Shown piece by piece: positions 1 to 6,582 of a stretch of 11,663 nucleotides of DNA. Numbering within the stretch: the first letter of the stretch is position 1; each line of letters starts with the position of its first letter. The stretch is taken from the NCBI GenBank assembly GCA_904398675.1, contig CAJFPI010000240.1, positions 1 to 11,663 of the forward strand. Reading direction: 5' to 3'. Origin of the DNA: an uncultured Oscillospiraceae bacterium. GTDB lineage: Bacteria > Bacillota > Clostridia > Oscillospirales > Oscillospiraceae. The notes beneath the pieces were generated by a model. That model was not told where the DNA came from, ran no database searches, and saw nothing but the letters and a program-made list of their open reading frames with translations. The translations under genes were made by a program, and so were the position numbers.

Positions 1-162
1 GCGGCGCTGGAGGCAGCGCAGGTGCCGGCGCAGGTACGGCTCCTAAACACGGGAGACCGTTTTATCCCCCATGGAACCATTGCGCAGCTGCGCCGCAGCC
101 TGGGGATCGATGCCCAGGGCATCTATGAAACAGTTTGTGAGGTTTGTCATGGGCAAAATTAG
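1..162 (+). CDS. dxs: 1-deoxy-D-xylulose-5-phosphate synthase, C-terminal end (partial)
   Basis: Only the last 53 residues are in the window; the gene begins upstream. Frame 1 is open from base 1 to a TAG at 160-162. The peptide contains NTGDRFIPHGT followed by a helix with LRRSLGIDAQGI, which matches the end of the Dxs C-terminal (transketolase-C) domain, where a conserved 'F-x-x-H-G' is followed by 'GLD-x-x-G-I'. Dxs is the cytoplasmic thiamine diphosphate enzyme that condenses pyruvate and glyceraldehyde 3-phosphate at the first step of the MEP isoprenoid pathway. The position directly before tlyA is the usual Firmicutes arrangement and supports the call. The stop lies 14 bases inside tlyA, so the two are probably translationally coupled. 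Confidence 0.88.
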   Translation, partial: AALEAAQVPAQVRLLNTGDRFIPHGTIAQLRRSLGIDAQGIYETVCEVCHGQN

Positions 163-949
163 ACTTGATGTGCTGCTGGTGGAAAGAGGGCTCCAGGAGA
201 GCCGCCAGAAGGCGCAGGCTGTGATTATGAGCGGCCATGTGTTTGTCAACGGCCAGCGCCTGGATAAGCCGGGGACGGCGGTAGACCCTTCCGCCCAGGT
301 GGAGGTCCGGGACAACCCGCTGAAGTATGTGAGCCGAGGCGGATTGAAATTGGAGAAGGCCATGTCTCTCTGGCCCATCCGGCTGGAGGGAGCGGTTTGC
401 ATGGATATTGGCGCCTCCACCGGCGGGTTTACCGACTGCATGCTGCAAAACGGCGCAGAAAAGGTTTACGCTGTGGACGTGGGCTACGGCCAGCTGGCCT
501 GGAAACTCCGCAGCGATCCGAGGGTTGTCTGCTTGGAGCGGACCAATGCCCGCTACCTCAGCCACGAGCTGGTTCCGGAGGAGCCGGATTTTGCCTCAGT
601 GGATGTGAGCTTTATCTCCCTGAAACACATTCTGCCTGCCATGGCGGCTGTCCTGCGGCCGGGGGCACAGGCAGTGTGCCTCATCAAGCCCCAGTTTGAG
701 GCGGGACGGGAGAAGGTGGGGAAAAAGGGTGTGGTCCGGGACCCCGCCGTCCACCAGGAGGTGCTGGAGCACTTCCTGGTTCATGCAAAGGAAAATCACT
801 TTACGGTTATTGATATTACATATTCCCCCATCCGCGGCCCGGAGGGAAATATCGAGTATCTGGGCTATTTGGGATGGGGTTGCGGCGAGGAGGCGGCAGT
901 GGATCTCCCGGCGCTGGTCCAGACATCCCACAGTGCGCTGAAGGAGTGA
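149..949 (+). CDS. tlyA: TlyA family rRNA 2'-O-methyltransferase
   Basis: This 266-residue protein has an N-terminal S4 RNA-binding domain (about residues 4-60, with RLDVLLVERGL and the VNG turn) followed by an FtsJ-like Rossmann methyltransferase domain. The SAM-binding loop DIGASTGGF is at 86-94, with D152 in SVDVSFISL, K180 in LIKPQFE and E184 in the later catalytic region. Studied TlyA proteins methylate the ribose of cytidines in 16S and/or 23S rRNA; some relatives are annotated as haemolysins, but the methyltransferase motifs are intact here. I chose the ATG at 149 because GAGG (139-142) lies six bases upstream and the S4 domain starts at once. An in-frame ATG at 125 and a longer extension to 71 would add residues overlapping dxs that do not look like the family. 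The start overlaps dxs by 14 bases and nadK follows after 7 bases. Confidence 0.93.
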   Translation: MGKIRLDVLLVERGLQESRQKAQAVIMSGHVFVNGQRLDKPGTAVDPSAQVEVRDNPLKYVSRGGLKLEKAMSLWPIRLEGAVCMDIGASTGGFTDCMLQNGAEKVYAVDVGYGQLAWKLRSDPRVVCLERTNARYLSHELVPEEPDFASVDVSFISLKHILPAMAAVLRPGAQAVCLIKPQFEAGREKVGKKGVVRDPAVHQEVLEHFLVHAKENHFTVIDITYSPIRGPEGNIEYLGYLGWGCGEEAAVDLPALVQTSHSALKE

Positions 950-956
950 ACATCGG

Positions 957-1832
957 ATGAAAAAGGTGATTTTATGTCCGAACCCTTACCGGGACCGGGA
1001 TCTGTCCGCCGCCAAGGAGGCGGCGGAGATTCTGCGTTCTGTTGGGATTCGGACGGTGGCCTGCCTTCCTTTTCGGCTGGAGGGGACGGGACAGGACTAT
1101 GGCATTGAGCTGCGGCCGCTTCAGCAGGAGCTGCGGGGGGCGGATCTGTTGGTCGCATTCGGCGGCGACGGGACAATCCTCCATTTGGCCAAAACAGCAG
1201 CGGTGCGGTCCCTCCCTGTGCTGGGAGTCAATCTGGGGAGCCTTGGGTTCATGTCGGAGCTGGAGCGCAACGAGATGCCCCTGCTGCGGAATCTGGCTTC
1301 CGGCCGCTACAAGCGGGAGCGCCGGATGATGATGGACGTCTTTGTTGAACGGGAGGGCAGGCGGGTCTACCACAACAGCGGCCTCAATGATGCCGTTGTG
1401 ACAAAGGGCGCCGTGGCCAGAGTGATCCGGATGGAGGTGCTGGTGGGCGCCGCATCCATGGGATTGATGGAGGGCGATGGCGTGGTGGTGGCGACTCCCA
1501 CTGGTTCTACCGCCTACTCCATGTCCGCTGGCGGCCCCATTGTGGAGCCGATAGCGCGCAATTTTGTGGTAAGCCCCATCTGCGCCCACTCCATTCACTC
1601 CAACTCCTATGTTTTTTCCTCGGAAAACGTCATTACCGTGACGCCCCGGGATGTGGGAAGGAAACCAGTGTTCCTGTCAGTGGACGGCGGACGTCCCTTT
1701 TCTTTAAAAGCGGAGGATCGCGTGGTCATCCGTACCTCCCGGTACGAGACAGAGCTGATCCGCCTGTCGGATAAAAGCATTTTTGAGATACTTCGTACAA
1801 AGATGGCCGGGGAGGTACACCATGAAAAATGA
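957..1832 (+). CDS. nadK: NAD kinase
   Basis: This 291-residue cytoplasmic enzyme phosphorylates NAD to NADP, setting the NADPH pool. The diagnostic GGDGT motif is at residues 69-73 (VAFGGDGTILHLAK), followed by GVNLGSLGF (90-98), the LNDAVV segment (143-148, the family N-E/D motif) and the glycine-rich DGVVVATPTGSTAY (174-187), all in the expected order. Length is typical of bacterial NadK. The ATG at 957 has AAGGAG at 941-946, partly inside the tlyA stop region, with a spacing of 10. The gene ends 11 bases inside argR, so expression is probably coupled. NadK between tlyA and argR is the common clostridial form of this cluster; Bacillus lacks it at this position. Confidence 0.96.
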   Translation: MKKVILCPNPYRDRDLSAAKEAAEILRSVGIRTVACLPFRLEGTGQDYGIELRPLQQELRGADLLVAFGGDGTILHLAKTAAVRSLPVLGVNLGSLGFMSELERNEMPLLRNLASGRYKRERRMMMDVFVEREGRRVYHNSGLNDAVVTKGAVARVIRMEVLVGAASMGLMEGDGVVVATPTGSTAYSMSAGGPIVEPIARNFVVSPICAHSIHSNSYVFSSENVITVTPRDVGRKPVFLSVDGGRPFSLKAEDRVVIRTSRYETELIRLSDKSIFEILRTKMAGEVHHEK

Positions 1833-2277
1833 GAGGCAGAATCGGATCTTGGAGATCATCGAGCGAGAGGACATCGACACCCAGGAGATGCTGCTGGACC
1901 GGCTGGAGAAAATGGGAATCACCTGCACGCAGGCAACCATCTCCAGAGACATCAAGCAGCTGCACCTGATCAAGGAGCCGGTAGGGCGGGGGCGCTATCG
2001 CTACGCCGTTTCCATTCACCGCAACAGCCTGAACGTGGCGGACAAGCTCCGCACCATTTTCCGGGAGAGCATCACCAGCATCGACTACGCCCAGAACATT
2101 GTGGTGATTAAGACCATGGCCGGCCTTGCCAGCGCCGCAGCCGCCGCCATCGACAGCATGCACATCACCTACATGGTGGGGAGTCTCGCCGGAGACGACA
2201 CGGCTTTTCTCGTCATGCGGGACAACGCCTCGGCGGAGATCTTCTGTGAGGAGATCAAGGAGACGCTGAAATCGTAA
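1822..2277 (+). CDS. argR: Arginine repressor ArgR/AhrC
   Basis: This 151-residue DNA-binding regulator is hexameric in studied family members, which use L-arginine as corepressor to repress arginine synthesis and, in Bacillus, activate catabolism. The N-terminal winged helix spans about residues 1-70, with the hallmark recognition-helix SRD at 41-43 (QATISRDIKQL). The C-terminal oligomerisation and arginine-binding domain contains GSLAGDDTAFLV, with the arginine-contacting GDD at 124-126. The start at 1822 is preceded six bases upstream by GGGGAGG (1809-1815). An in-frame ATG at 1783 would add 13 residues with no family resemblance. It overlaps nadK by 11 bases. I see no convincing ARG box in the short flanks, so any autoregulation would act at a promoter outside the window. 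Confidence 0.95.
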   Translation: MKNERQNRILEIIEREDIDTQEMLLDRLEKMGITCTQATISRDIKQLHLIKEPVGRGRYRYAVSIHRNSLNVADKLRTIFRESITSIDYAQNIVVIKTMAGLASAAAAAIDSMHITYMVGSLAGDDTAFLVMRDNASAEIFCEEIKETLKS

Positions 2278-2292
2278 GATGGATTCAGAACA

Positions 2293-2330
2293 CCCTTGCC
2301 CTGCGTTTCGGCAGGGCAGGGGCGTTTATT
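2293..2330 (+). terminator. Hairpin between argR and recN, weak terminator or attenuator
   Basis: CCCTTGCCCTGC (2293-2304) pairs with GCAGGGCAGGGG (2311-2322) across a six-base loop, giving a 12-pair stem with one G-U. It is followed by CGTTTATT, a poor U-tract, so termination is probably partial. It lies in the 85-base gap before recN, about 40 bases ahead of the recN start. Confidence 0.5.
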
Positions 2331-2362
2331 GCCGCTTGTACTGGAACGGGGGGATCAGGGCA

Positions 2363-4042
2363 ATGCTCCAGCTGCTGCATATTGAAAATGTTGCTGTGAT
2401 TGAGGAGGCGGACATCACCTTCGGCAGTGGATTCAACGCGCTGACCGGTGAGACCGGGGCGGGAAAATCCATTGTCATCGACGCCATGGGGGCGGTGCTG
2501 GGCCAGCGGACCAGCCGGGACCTGATCCGCACCGGCGCAGCCAAGGCCTTTGTCAGCGCGGTGTTCACCGGTGTGCCGGAGATGCTGCCGGCCCTTGCCG
2601 AGCAGGGGATCGACGGGGCGGATGGTGAGCTTTTGCTGCAGCGGGAGATGTTTGGCGACGGCAAGAATGTCTGCCGCATCAACGGCCGTCCCGTAACGGT
2701 GGCGCAGCTGCGGCAGGTAGGAAACAGCCTCCTCAACATCCACGGCCAGCACGACGGCCAGCAGTTGCTGGATGAGAGCTTTCACTGCGCCTATCTGGAC
2801 AGCTTTGGCCGTCTGGAGGGACCCCTTGCCGCCTATCGGGCGGCCTATGACGGCTGGCACGCCCTGGTGCAGAAACAGCGGAGCCTGCAGATGGACGAGG
2901 CGGAGCGGGAGCGCCGGGTGGACACCCTGCGCCACCAGATCGACGAGCTGGAGCGGGCGCAGCTGCAGGAGGGGGAGGAGGAGGCGCTGATAGAACGGCG
3001 GAACATCCTCCGCAACAGCGAGAAGTTTCTCTCCGCTGTCCGCGCCGCGTCCTATCTCCTCAACGGCGATGACGAGAGCAGCGGGGCTGTGGCCCAGCTG
3101 CGGGAGGCGGAGGGCGTCCTGTCCTCGGTGAAGGGGCTGGGGGAGCAGTTTGCCCAGCTCGCCCAGCGTCTGGAAACGATTCGGAGCGAGGCCTATGACA
3201 TCGGCGAGACTGTCCGGGACCTGGAGGAGGGGTACGACTTCTCCCCCGGCGAGCTGGACGCAGTGGAGAGCCGTGCGGACCAGCTCTACCGGCTGAAAAA
3301 GAAATACGGGGCCTCTGTGGCGGATATGCTGGCGTACCTGGATAAGTGCCGTCAGGAGCTGGAGGCCATTACGGATACGGACGACACCCTGGCCCGGCTG
3401 GAGAAGGAGATTGGGCGGGCAGAGAAGAAGGTTCAGGCGGCAGCCAAGGAGCTGACAGCGGCCCGGAAGGCCGCTGCCAAGGTGCTGGAGGCGCGGATCC
3501 AGGAGGAGCTTAGGCAGCTGGATATGCCGAAGGTCCGCTTTGCCATCTGCTTTGAAACCACGGCCTATCAGGAGTCCGGCGCGGATGCGGTGCGGTTTCT
3601 GATGTCCGCCAATGTGGGGGAGGAGCTGAAACCCATCCACAAGATCGCATCCGGCGGCGAGCTGGCTCGGATCATGCTGGCGCTGAAGAACGTGCTGGCG
3701 GAGAATGAGGACATCGGCACCCTGGTTTTCGATGAAGTGGATACCGGCGTCAGCGGCCGGGCAGCCCAGAAGGTGGCGGAAAAACTGGCCCAGGTGTCCC
3801 GGCACAAGCAGGTGCTATGCGTCACCCACCTCCCCCAGCTGGCCGCCATGGCAGATACCCACTTCTCCGTGGAGAAGGGGGAGCGGGATGGGCGGACTTA
3901 TACAGCGGTTGTCCTTTTGGACCGGCAGCAGCGCCGGGAGGAGCTGGCCCGTCTCACCGGCGGGGCCCATGTGACAGCCGCCATGCTGGAGAGCGCCGAG
4001 GAACTGATTTCCGCGGCAGAGCGCTACAGAGAAAGCTTATAA
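2363..4042 (+). CDS. recN: DNA repair protein RecN (SMC-like ATPase)
   Basis: This 559-residue SMC-family ATPase acts in the cytoplasm on double-strand breaks, promoting end cohesion and RecA-dependent recombination. Walker A GETGAGKS is at residues 29-36. Two long charged helical stretches in the middle (about 150-390, rich in E, R, Q and A) fit the coiled-coil arms. The ABC signature SGGELARI begins at 430, Walker B is LVFDE (454-458) and the H-loop histidine is 489 in THLPQ, so both halves of the ATPase are intact and length is normal. The ATG at 2363 begins the conserved MLQLLHIENVAVIEE; an in-frame start at 2279 would add 28 unrelated residues crossing the hairpin. The ribosome binding site (GGGGGGAT, then CAGGG) is mediocre. 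No clear Firmicutes LexA box (GAAC-N4-GTTC) is visible in the gap upstream. Confidence 0.96.
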   Translation: MLQLLHIENVAVIEEADITFGSGFNALTGETGAGKSIVIDAMGAVLGQRTSRDLIRTGAAKAFVSAVFTGVPEMLPALAEQGIDGADGELLLQREMFGDGKNVCRINGRPVTVAQLRQVGNSLLNIHGQHDGQQLLDESFHCAYLDSFGRLEGPLAAYRAAYDGWHALVQKQRSLQMDEAERERRVDTLRHQIDELERAQLQEGEEEALIERRNILRNSEKFLSAVRAASYLLNGDDESSGAVAQLREAEGVLSSVKGLGEQFAQLAQRLETIRSEAYDIGETVRDLEEGYDFSPGELDAVESRADQLYRLKKKYGASVADMLAYLDKCRQELEAITDTDDTLARLEKEIGRAEKKVQAAAKELTAARKAAAKVLEARIQEELRQLDMPKVRFAICFETTAYQESGADAVRFLMSANVGEELKPIHKIASGGELARIMLALKNVLAENEDIGTLVFDEVDTGVSGRAAQKVAEKLAQVSRHKQVLCVTHLPQLAAMADTHFSVEKGERDGRTYTAVVLLDRQQRREELARLTGGAHVTAAMLESAEELISAAERYRESL

Positions 4043-4104
4043 CCTTTTGATTTCAATAAAAGTACAGTTATTTCACTTTACAGACTATCAGGAGACAGAC
4101 AGCG

Positions 4105-5073
4105 ATGAAATCCACAGCGGAGACAAAGGAAGTCCTCTTAAAACTGTTCCCGATCCGAAAGAGCGCGGCCCAGAAGGCGGATTTTCGGGAGTGGGTCATG
4201 CGGGAGATGAAGGCGGCGGGCTGCCGCTGCAAAGAGGAGCGGTACGGAAAGACCAACGGCAGCGTCAATGTGGTGGCAGGCGATCCGGACCGGGCCACGG
4301 TGTTTCTGGTGGCACACTACGATACGCCCTCCCGCATGCTGGTGCCAAACTTCGTAAGCCCCACCAATGTACCCGCCCATTTCCTCTACCACTTCGTGAC
4401 GGCGTTTTTGCTGCTGGCCCTGGCGCTGGTGGTGTCCTTTGCCGTCACCTTCCCCATCAACCAGCCGCGGGCCACCTTCCCGCTGTTTATCATTTTGGCC
4501 ATTGGCGTGCTGTTCTGGACCGCCTTCGGCCCGGCCAACCGGAGCAATGCCAACGGCAACACCTCCGGCGTGGCGGCGCTGCTGGCCATCGCCGCCCGGA
4601 TGCCCCGGGATAAGCGGGTCTGTTTTGTATTTCTGGACAACAGCGAGCGAAATTTCCTGGGGGCCAAGGCGTTTCGGAGACAGCACATGTCTGCGGGGGA
4701 CAACTGCCTTTTCATCAATTTCGACTGCGTGGGGGACGGGGACCACTTCCTCTTTATGCTCAGCAGGGTCTGCCGCTGGGACGGGGACCTCATCAATGCC
4801 CTGCTGGACGCCTTCCCGGCCCAGGGGAGAAAAAGGGTCCATGTGCTGGACAAGGGGCTGATGTACTACCCATCGGACCACAAGAAGTTCAAATTTCATG
4901 TGGCGGTGTGCGCCTGCCGACGCCAGGCCGGTCTCGGCTACTACATCCCCCATCTCCGCAGCCGCCGGGACACGGTGCTGGAGACGGAGAATATCGATTA
5001 CCTGGCCGAGGGCATGGCCCGGTTCCTGCCGCTCTACCTTCAGCAGGCGGGAGAGAGTGTGTCAAAAAAGTGA
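4105..5073 (+). CDS. M28 metallopeptidase-like membrane protein, active site altered
   Basis: This 322-residue protein resembles M28 zinc aminopeptidases: AHYDT (H71, D73), a VFLDNSE-x-x-FLGAKAF segment (E181), INFDCVG (D207), SDHKKF (258-263) and a late IPHLRSRRDT (H283) occur in family order. Two things are odd. Between the first histidine and the next motif lie two hydrophobic helices (about 93-115 and 124-145), so the catalytic domain is split by a membrane hairpin. The usual A-x-D-N-x-S-G motif reads ANGNTSG, putting glycine 151 where the metal-bridging aspartate belongs, and the usual glutamate pair reads S180-E181, losing the catalytic base. It may be a pseudo-enzyme or have changed chemistry. 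AGGAG at 4090-4094 precedes the ATG by 10 bases. A 62-base AT-rich gap separates it from recN; I see no clear promoter there. The stop lies inside a hairpin. Confidence 0.75.
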   Translation: MKSTAETKEVLLKLFPIRKSAAQKADFREWVMREMKAAGCRCKEERYGKTNGSVNVVAGDPDRATVFLVAHYDTPSRMLVPNFVSPTNVPAHFLYHFVTAFLLLALALVVSFAVTFPINQPRATFPLFIILAIGVLFWTAFGPANRSNANGNTSGVAALLAIAARMPRDKRVCFVFLDNSERNFLGAKAFRRQHMSAGDNCLFINFDCVGDGDHFLFMLSRVCRWDGDLINALLDAFPAQGRKRVHVLDKGLMYYPSDHKKFKFHVAVCACRRQAGLGYYIPHLRSRRDTVLETENIDYLAEGMARFLPLYLQQAGESVSKK

Positions 5074-5091
5074 CGGAAACCACTTTTTTGA
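5062..5091 (+). repeat. Perfect inverted repeat over the end of the M28-like gene
   Basis: TCAAAAAAGTG (5062-5072) is matched by CACTTTTTTGA (5081-5091), an 11-pair stem with an 8-base loop that includes the stop codon (5071-5073). The A/U-rich stem ends in six T's on the 3' side, so it could act as a weak terminator or protect the 3' end of the mRNA. Confidence 0.6.
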
Positions 5092-5100
5092 GAAAGTTGC

Positions 5101-5149
5101 ATGACGGAAGGGGTTCGTTTTCTTGCGAAAAAGTCACCCCTTCCGCCAT
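5101..5149. repeat. Long imperfect hairpin with TGACGGAA motif
   Basis: ATGACGGAAGGGGT (5101-5114) pairs with ACCCCTTCCGCCAT (5136-5149), 13 of 14 positions, with one A-C mismatch at 5104/5146. Inside is a second small stem, TTTTC (5118-5122) with GAAAA (5127-5131). It is non-coding on both strands as far as I can see. Confidence 0.6.
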
Positions 5150-5159
5150 GAGAAGTGCC

Positions 5160-5230
5160 ATTTCCGAGTCACATGTCCCCGGAAATAATGACGGATTTTG
5201 ATTTTATTCCGTCATCTGCGGATGACGGAA
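5160..5230. repeat. Cluster of inverted repeats, partly mutually exclusive
   Basis: Three pairings follow each other. ATTTCCG (5160-5166) pairs with CGGAAAT (5180-5186). ATGACGGA (5188-5195) can pair with TCCGTCAT (5208-5215). TTCCGTCATC (5207-5216) pairs perfectly with GATGACGGAA (5221-5230) across a TGCG loop. The last two share the same arm and cannot form together. With the hairpins on either side they fill most of the 238-base gap between the M28-like gene and the next gene. I see no ORF or recognised RNA family here. Confidence 0.55.
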
Positions 5231-5274
5231 CTCTGCGAGGCTTTCCCTGCGGGGTAGGTTTCCGACAGCATGTG

Positions 5275-5311
5275 AAAGGGCAGCCGGGAAACCGGCTGCC
5301 CTTTCTTTTCT
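5275..5311. terminator. Strong bidirectional intrinsic terminator
   Basis: AAAGGGCAGCCGG (5275-5287) and CCGGCTGCCCTTT (5292-5304) form a perfect 13-pair stem closed by a GAAA tetraloop. On the + strand it is followed by CTTTTCTTTATT. On the - strand the A-rich arm supplies a short U-run, just after the stop of the - strand gene. It separates two convergent transcription units. Confidence 0.85.
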
Positions 5312-5869
5312 TTATTCAATGACAAATTCCGCCTTGAGAACAACCGGATACGGCTCCCGGTCATCCTCCAGGATGTCCACCACCAACAGGTAGCGGTATA
5401 CGCCTGGTTCCAGAGTCAGCCCCTTTACCACCCATCCGCACATGCCGTACATCCGCGTCCCGGGCTGGATCGTTCTCGGTGCCAGCGGGAAAACACCGGC
5501 GCTCTCTGTTGTCACCTCGGTCCAGCTCCCGCTGTCGTATCGCTCCACCCGGTTTGCTCTTCCGTACCGCACCGGAAAGTCCGAGTTGTTTGTGATCAGA
5601 AATTCCGCGTCGTCAGGGGCGACGTCCACAATGGTCAGTGTCAGCCCCGCCGGGGGGATCGTGTCCACCGCTAAAAGAGCATCGCTGTTGTCCGCGCCGT
5701 CTGCCCGTGCGGCGAATAAGACAGCGGTGACGACAAGACAGAGGCTTGCCGCTGCAGCGCCCCATTTCAGCCAGAGCGGCTTTTTCTGCCTCTTTCTGTA
5801 CTCCAGCGCCTCCTCCACATATTTGGGGTGGAGCTGGTCCATGGCGTCGGAAAATTTCCTTGTGTTCAC
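5312..5869 (-). CDS. Single-pass membrane protein with Ig-like domain, probable sigma factor partner
   Basis: This 185-residue protein has a charged N-terminal segment of about 33 residues, one hydrophobic helix (about 36-54, GAAAASLCLVVTAVLFAA), then an outside domain rich in beta-strand residues. That domain has LTITNNSDFPVRYGRANRVERY followed by a W-x-E-V and a late PGVYRYLLVV, a pattern I associate with a bacterial Ig-like domain (Big_14 type); the family name is from memory. The GTG start (5869-5867) overlaps the TGA of the upstream ECF sigma gene in a GTGA, with GAAGGGGG upstream on the - strand, so the pair is translationally coupled. Genes in this position commonly encode the anti-sigma factor or a membrane sensor; that role is inferred. 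I do not see a zinc-binding H-x3-C-x2-C anti-sigma motif. Transcription ends at the bidirectional terminator immediately downstream. Confidence 0.8.
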   Translation of the reverse strand: MNTRKFSDAMDQLHPKYVEEALEYRKRQKKPLWLKWGAAAASLCLVVTAVLFAARADGADNSDALLAVDTIPPAGLTLTIVDVAPDDAEFLITNNSDFPVRYGRANRVERYDSGSWTEVTTESAGVFPLAPRTIQPGTRMYGMCGWVVKGLTLEPGVYRYLLVVDILEDDREPYPVVLKAEFVIE

Positions 5870-6423
5870 AGGGACACCCCCTTCTTCAGCAGGTATTGTC
5901 TCATTTTCTGTCGGATGCGGACCAGCCGGACAGAGACGGCCTTCTCGCTCAGCCCCATCAAGTTGGCGATGTCCCTGCAGCTGTCGGCAAACCAGTAGCG
6001 GCGCAGGAAGATCACCCGGTTCTCCGCTGTCAGCGTGTCCAAAAAGCCCTCGATGCTCCGGGCCAGCTCCCTGGCGTCCACGGCGTCCTCAACCTCTCCA
6101 GCCCCCGCCGCGCAGCACTCGATCTCCTGGAGGGACACGGTGTAGCGGCTGTCCCGCTTTGCCGCCGTCCTTCTCCAATAGGCCCCCACCGAGATGTTCC
6201 GCACGATTTTCAGGAGGTAGGGCAGCAGGGGTGCCGGCCTTGCCGGGGGGATGGCGTTCCAGGCTCCCAGGTATGCGTCGTTGACGCACTCCTCCGCGTC
6301 CTGCCTGTCGCCCACGATGTTGTATGAGAGGCTGTGGCAGAGGGCGCCGTATTTCTCGTCCAGGGCCTGAATCGCCTGCTCCGAGCGTTGGAAAAACAGC
6401 TCTATGATGGCCGCATCCTCCAT
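5866..6423 (-). CDS. ECF-type RNA polymerase sigma factor
   Basis: This 185-residue sigma-70 family protein has only regions 2 and 4. Region 2 (about residues 8-85) contains LSYNIVGDRQDAEECVNDAYLGAW, typical of core-RNA-polymerase-binding and -10 recognition helices. Region 4 (about 118-180) contains ENRVIFLRRYWF-x-x-S-x-x-DIANLMGLSEKAVSVRLVRIRQKMRQYL, a helix-turn-helix for the -35 element. The linker (about 86-117) is short, as in ECF factors. The ATG is at 6423-6421, with AAGGAGG on the - strand (complement of 6434-6440), spacing 10. It forms an operon with the downstream membrane protein. It probably directs RNA polymerase to envelope or stress genes and to its own promoter. The signal cannot be read from the sequence. 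Confidence 0.93.
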   Translation of the reverse strand: MEDAAIIELFFQRSEQAIQALDEKYGALCHSLSYNIVGDRQDAEECVNDAYLGAWNAIPPARPAPLLPYLLKIVRNISVGAYWRRTAAKRDSRYTVSLQEIECCAAGAGEVEDAVDARELARSIEGFLDTLTAENRVIFLRRYWFADSCRDIANLMGLSEKAVSVRLVRIRQKMRQYLLKKGVSL

Positions 6424-6450
6424 CTGTGTCCCGCCTCCTTTCTCACTTCA

Positions 6451-6485
6451 CCCCTATACTAAGGTTTTGCGGACAAAACGCTACA
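6451..6485 (-). promoter_or_regulatory. Candidate autogenous ECF promoter
   Basis: On the - strand, TGTAGCGTTTTG (complement of 6485-6474) is followed by CTTAGTATAGG (ending near 6453), with 19 bases between TGTAGC and AGTATA. The layout resembles ECF -35/-10 pairs in Clostridia and sits 28 bases ahead of the sigma gene start. This is pattern matching only. Confidence 0.4.
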
Positions 6486-6547
6486 TCCAGTTTTAAATTT
6501 TTTCAAAAAACGGGCTGTTCCCAAATCCTCTTCCCCCCAGGAGGGGA

Positions 6548-6576
6548 TTGACAAAGGGTGGAATTCCCGGTATAAT
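6548..6576 (+). promoter_or_regulatory. Consensus sigma-A promoter of the T-box operon
   Basis: TTGACA (6548-6553) and TATAAT (6571-6576) are both perfect consensus hexamers separated by exactly 17 bases. Transcription should begin near 6583, just ahead of the T-box leader. Such a strong promoter fits an operon controlled by premature termination. It diverges from the sigma factor promoter. Confidence 0.93.
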
Positions 6577-6582
6577 CCCTCA

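Noticed and set aside
71..148. A longer TlyA starting at ATG 71 or 125.
   Set aside because: The extension overlaps dxs, lacks a suitable ribosome binding site and adds non-family residues; the ATG at 149 has a well-spaced GAGG and begins the S4 domain.
2278..2362. A LexA (SOS) box ahead of recN.
   Set aside because: No GAAC-N4-GTTC match was found; GAAC occurs at 2287 and 2344 but without the paired half-site.
2285..3805. A 506-codon open frame antisense to recN.
   Set aside because: recN is complete with all ATPase motifs in the other strand. The antisense peptide is low-complexity L/Q/H/R-rich, has no recognisable motif, and is the usual shadow of GC-rich coding DNA.
5071..5230. TGACGGAA repeats considered as a CRISPR array.
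   Set aside because: The copies are eight or nine bases long, unevenly spaced and in both orientations, without repeat-spacer periodicity or cas genes.
5442..6284. A 280-codon + strand frame opposite the sigma factor and its partner.
   Set aside because: It is a shadow of two well-supported - strand genes with clear motifs and ribosome sites; the peptide is S/P/R-rich with no domain.
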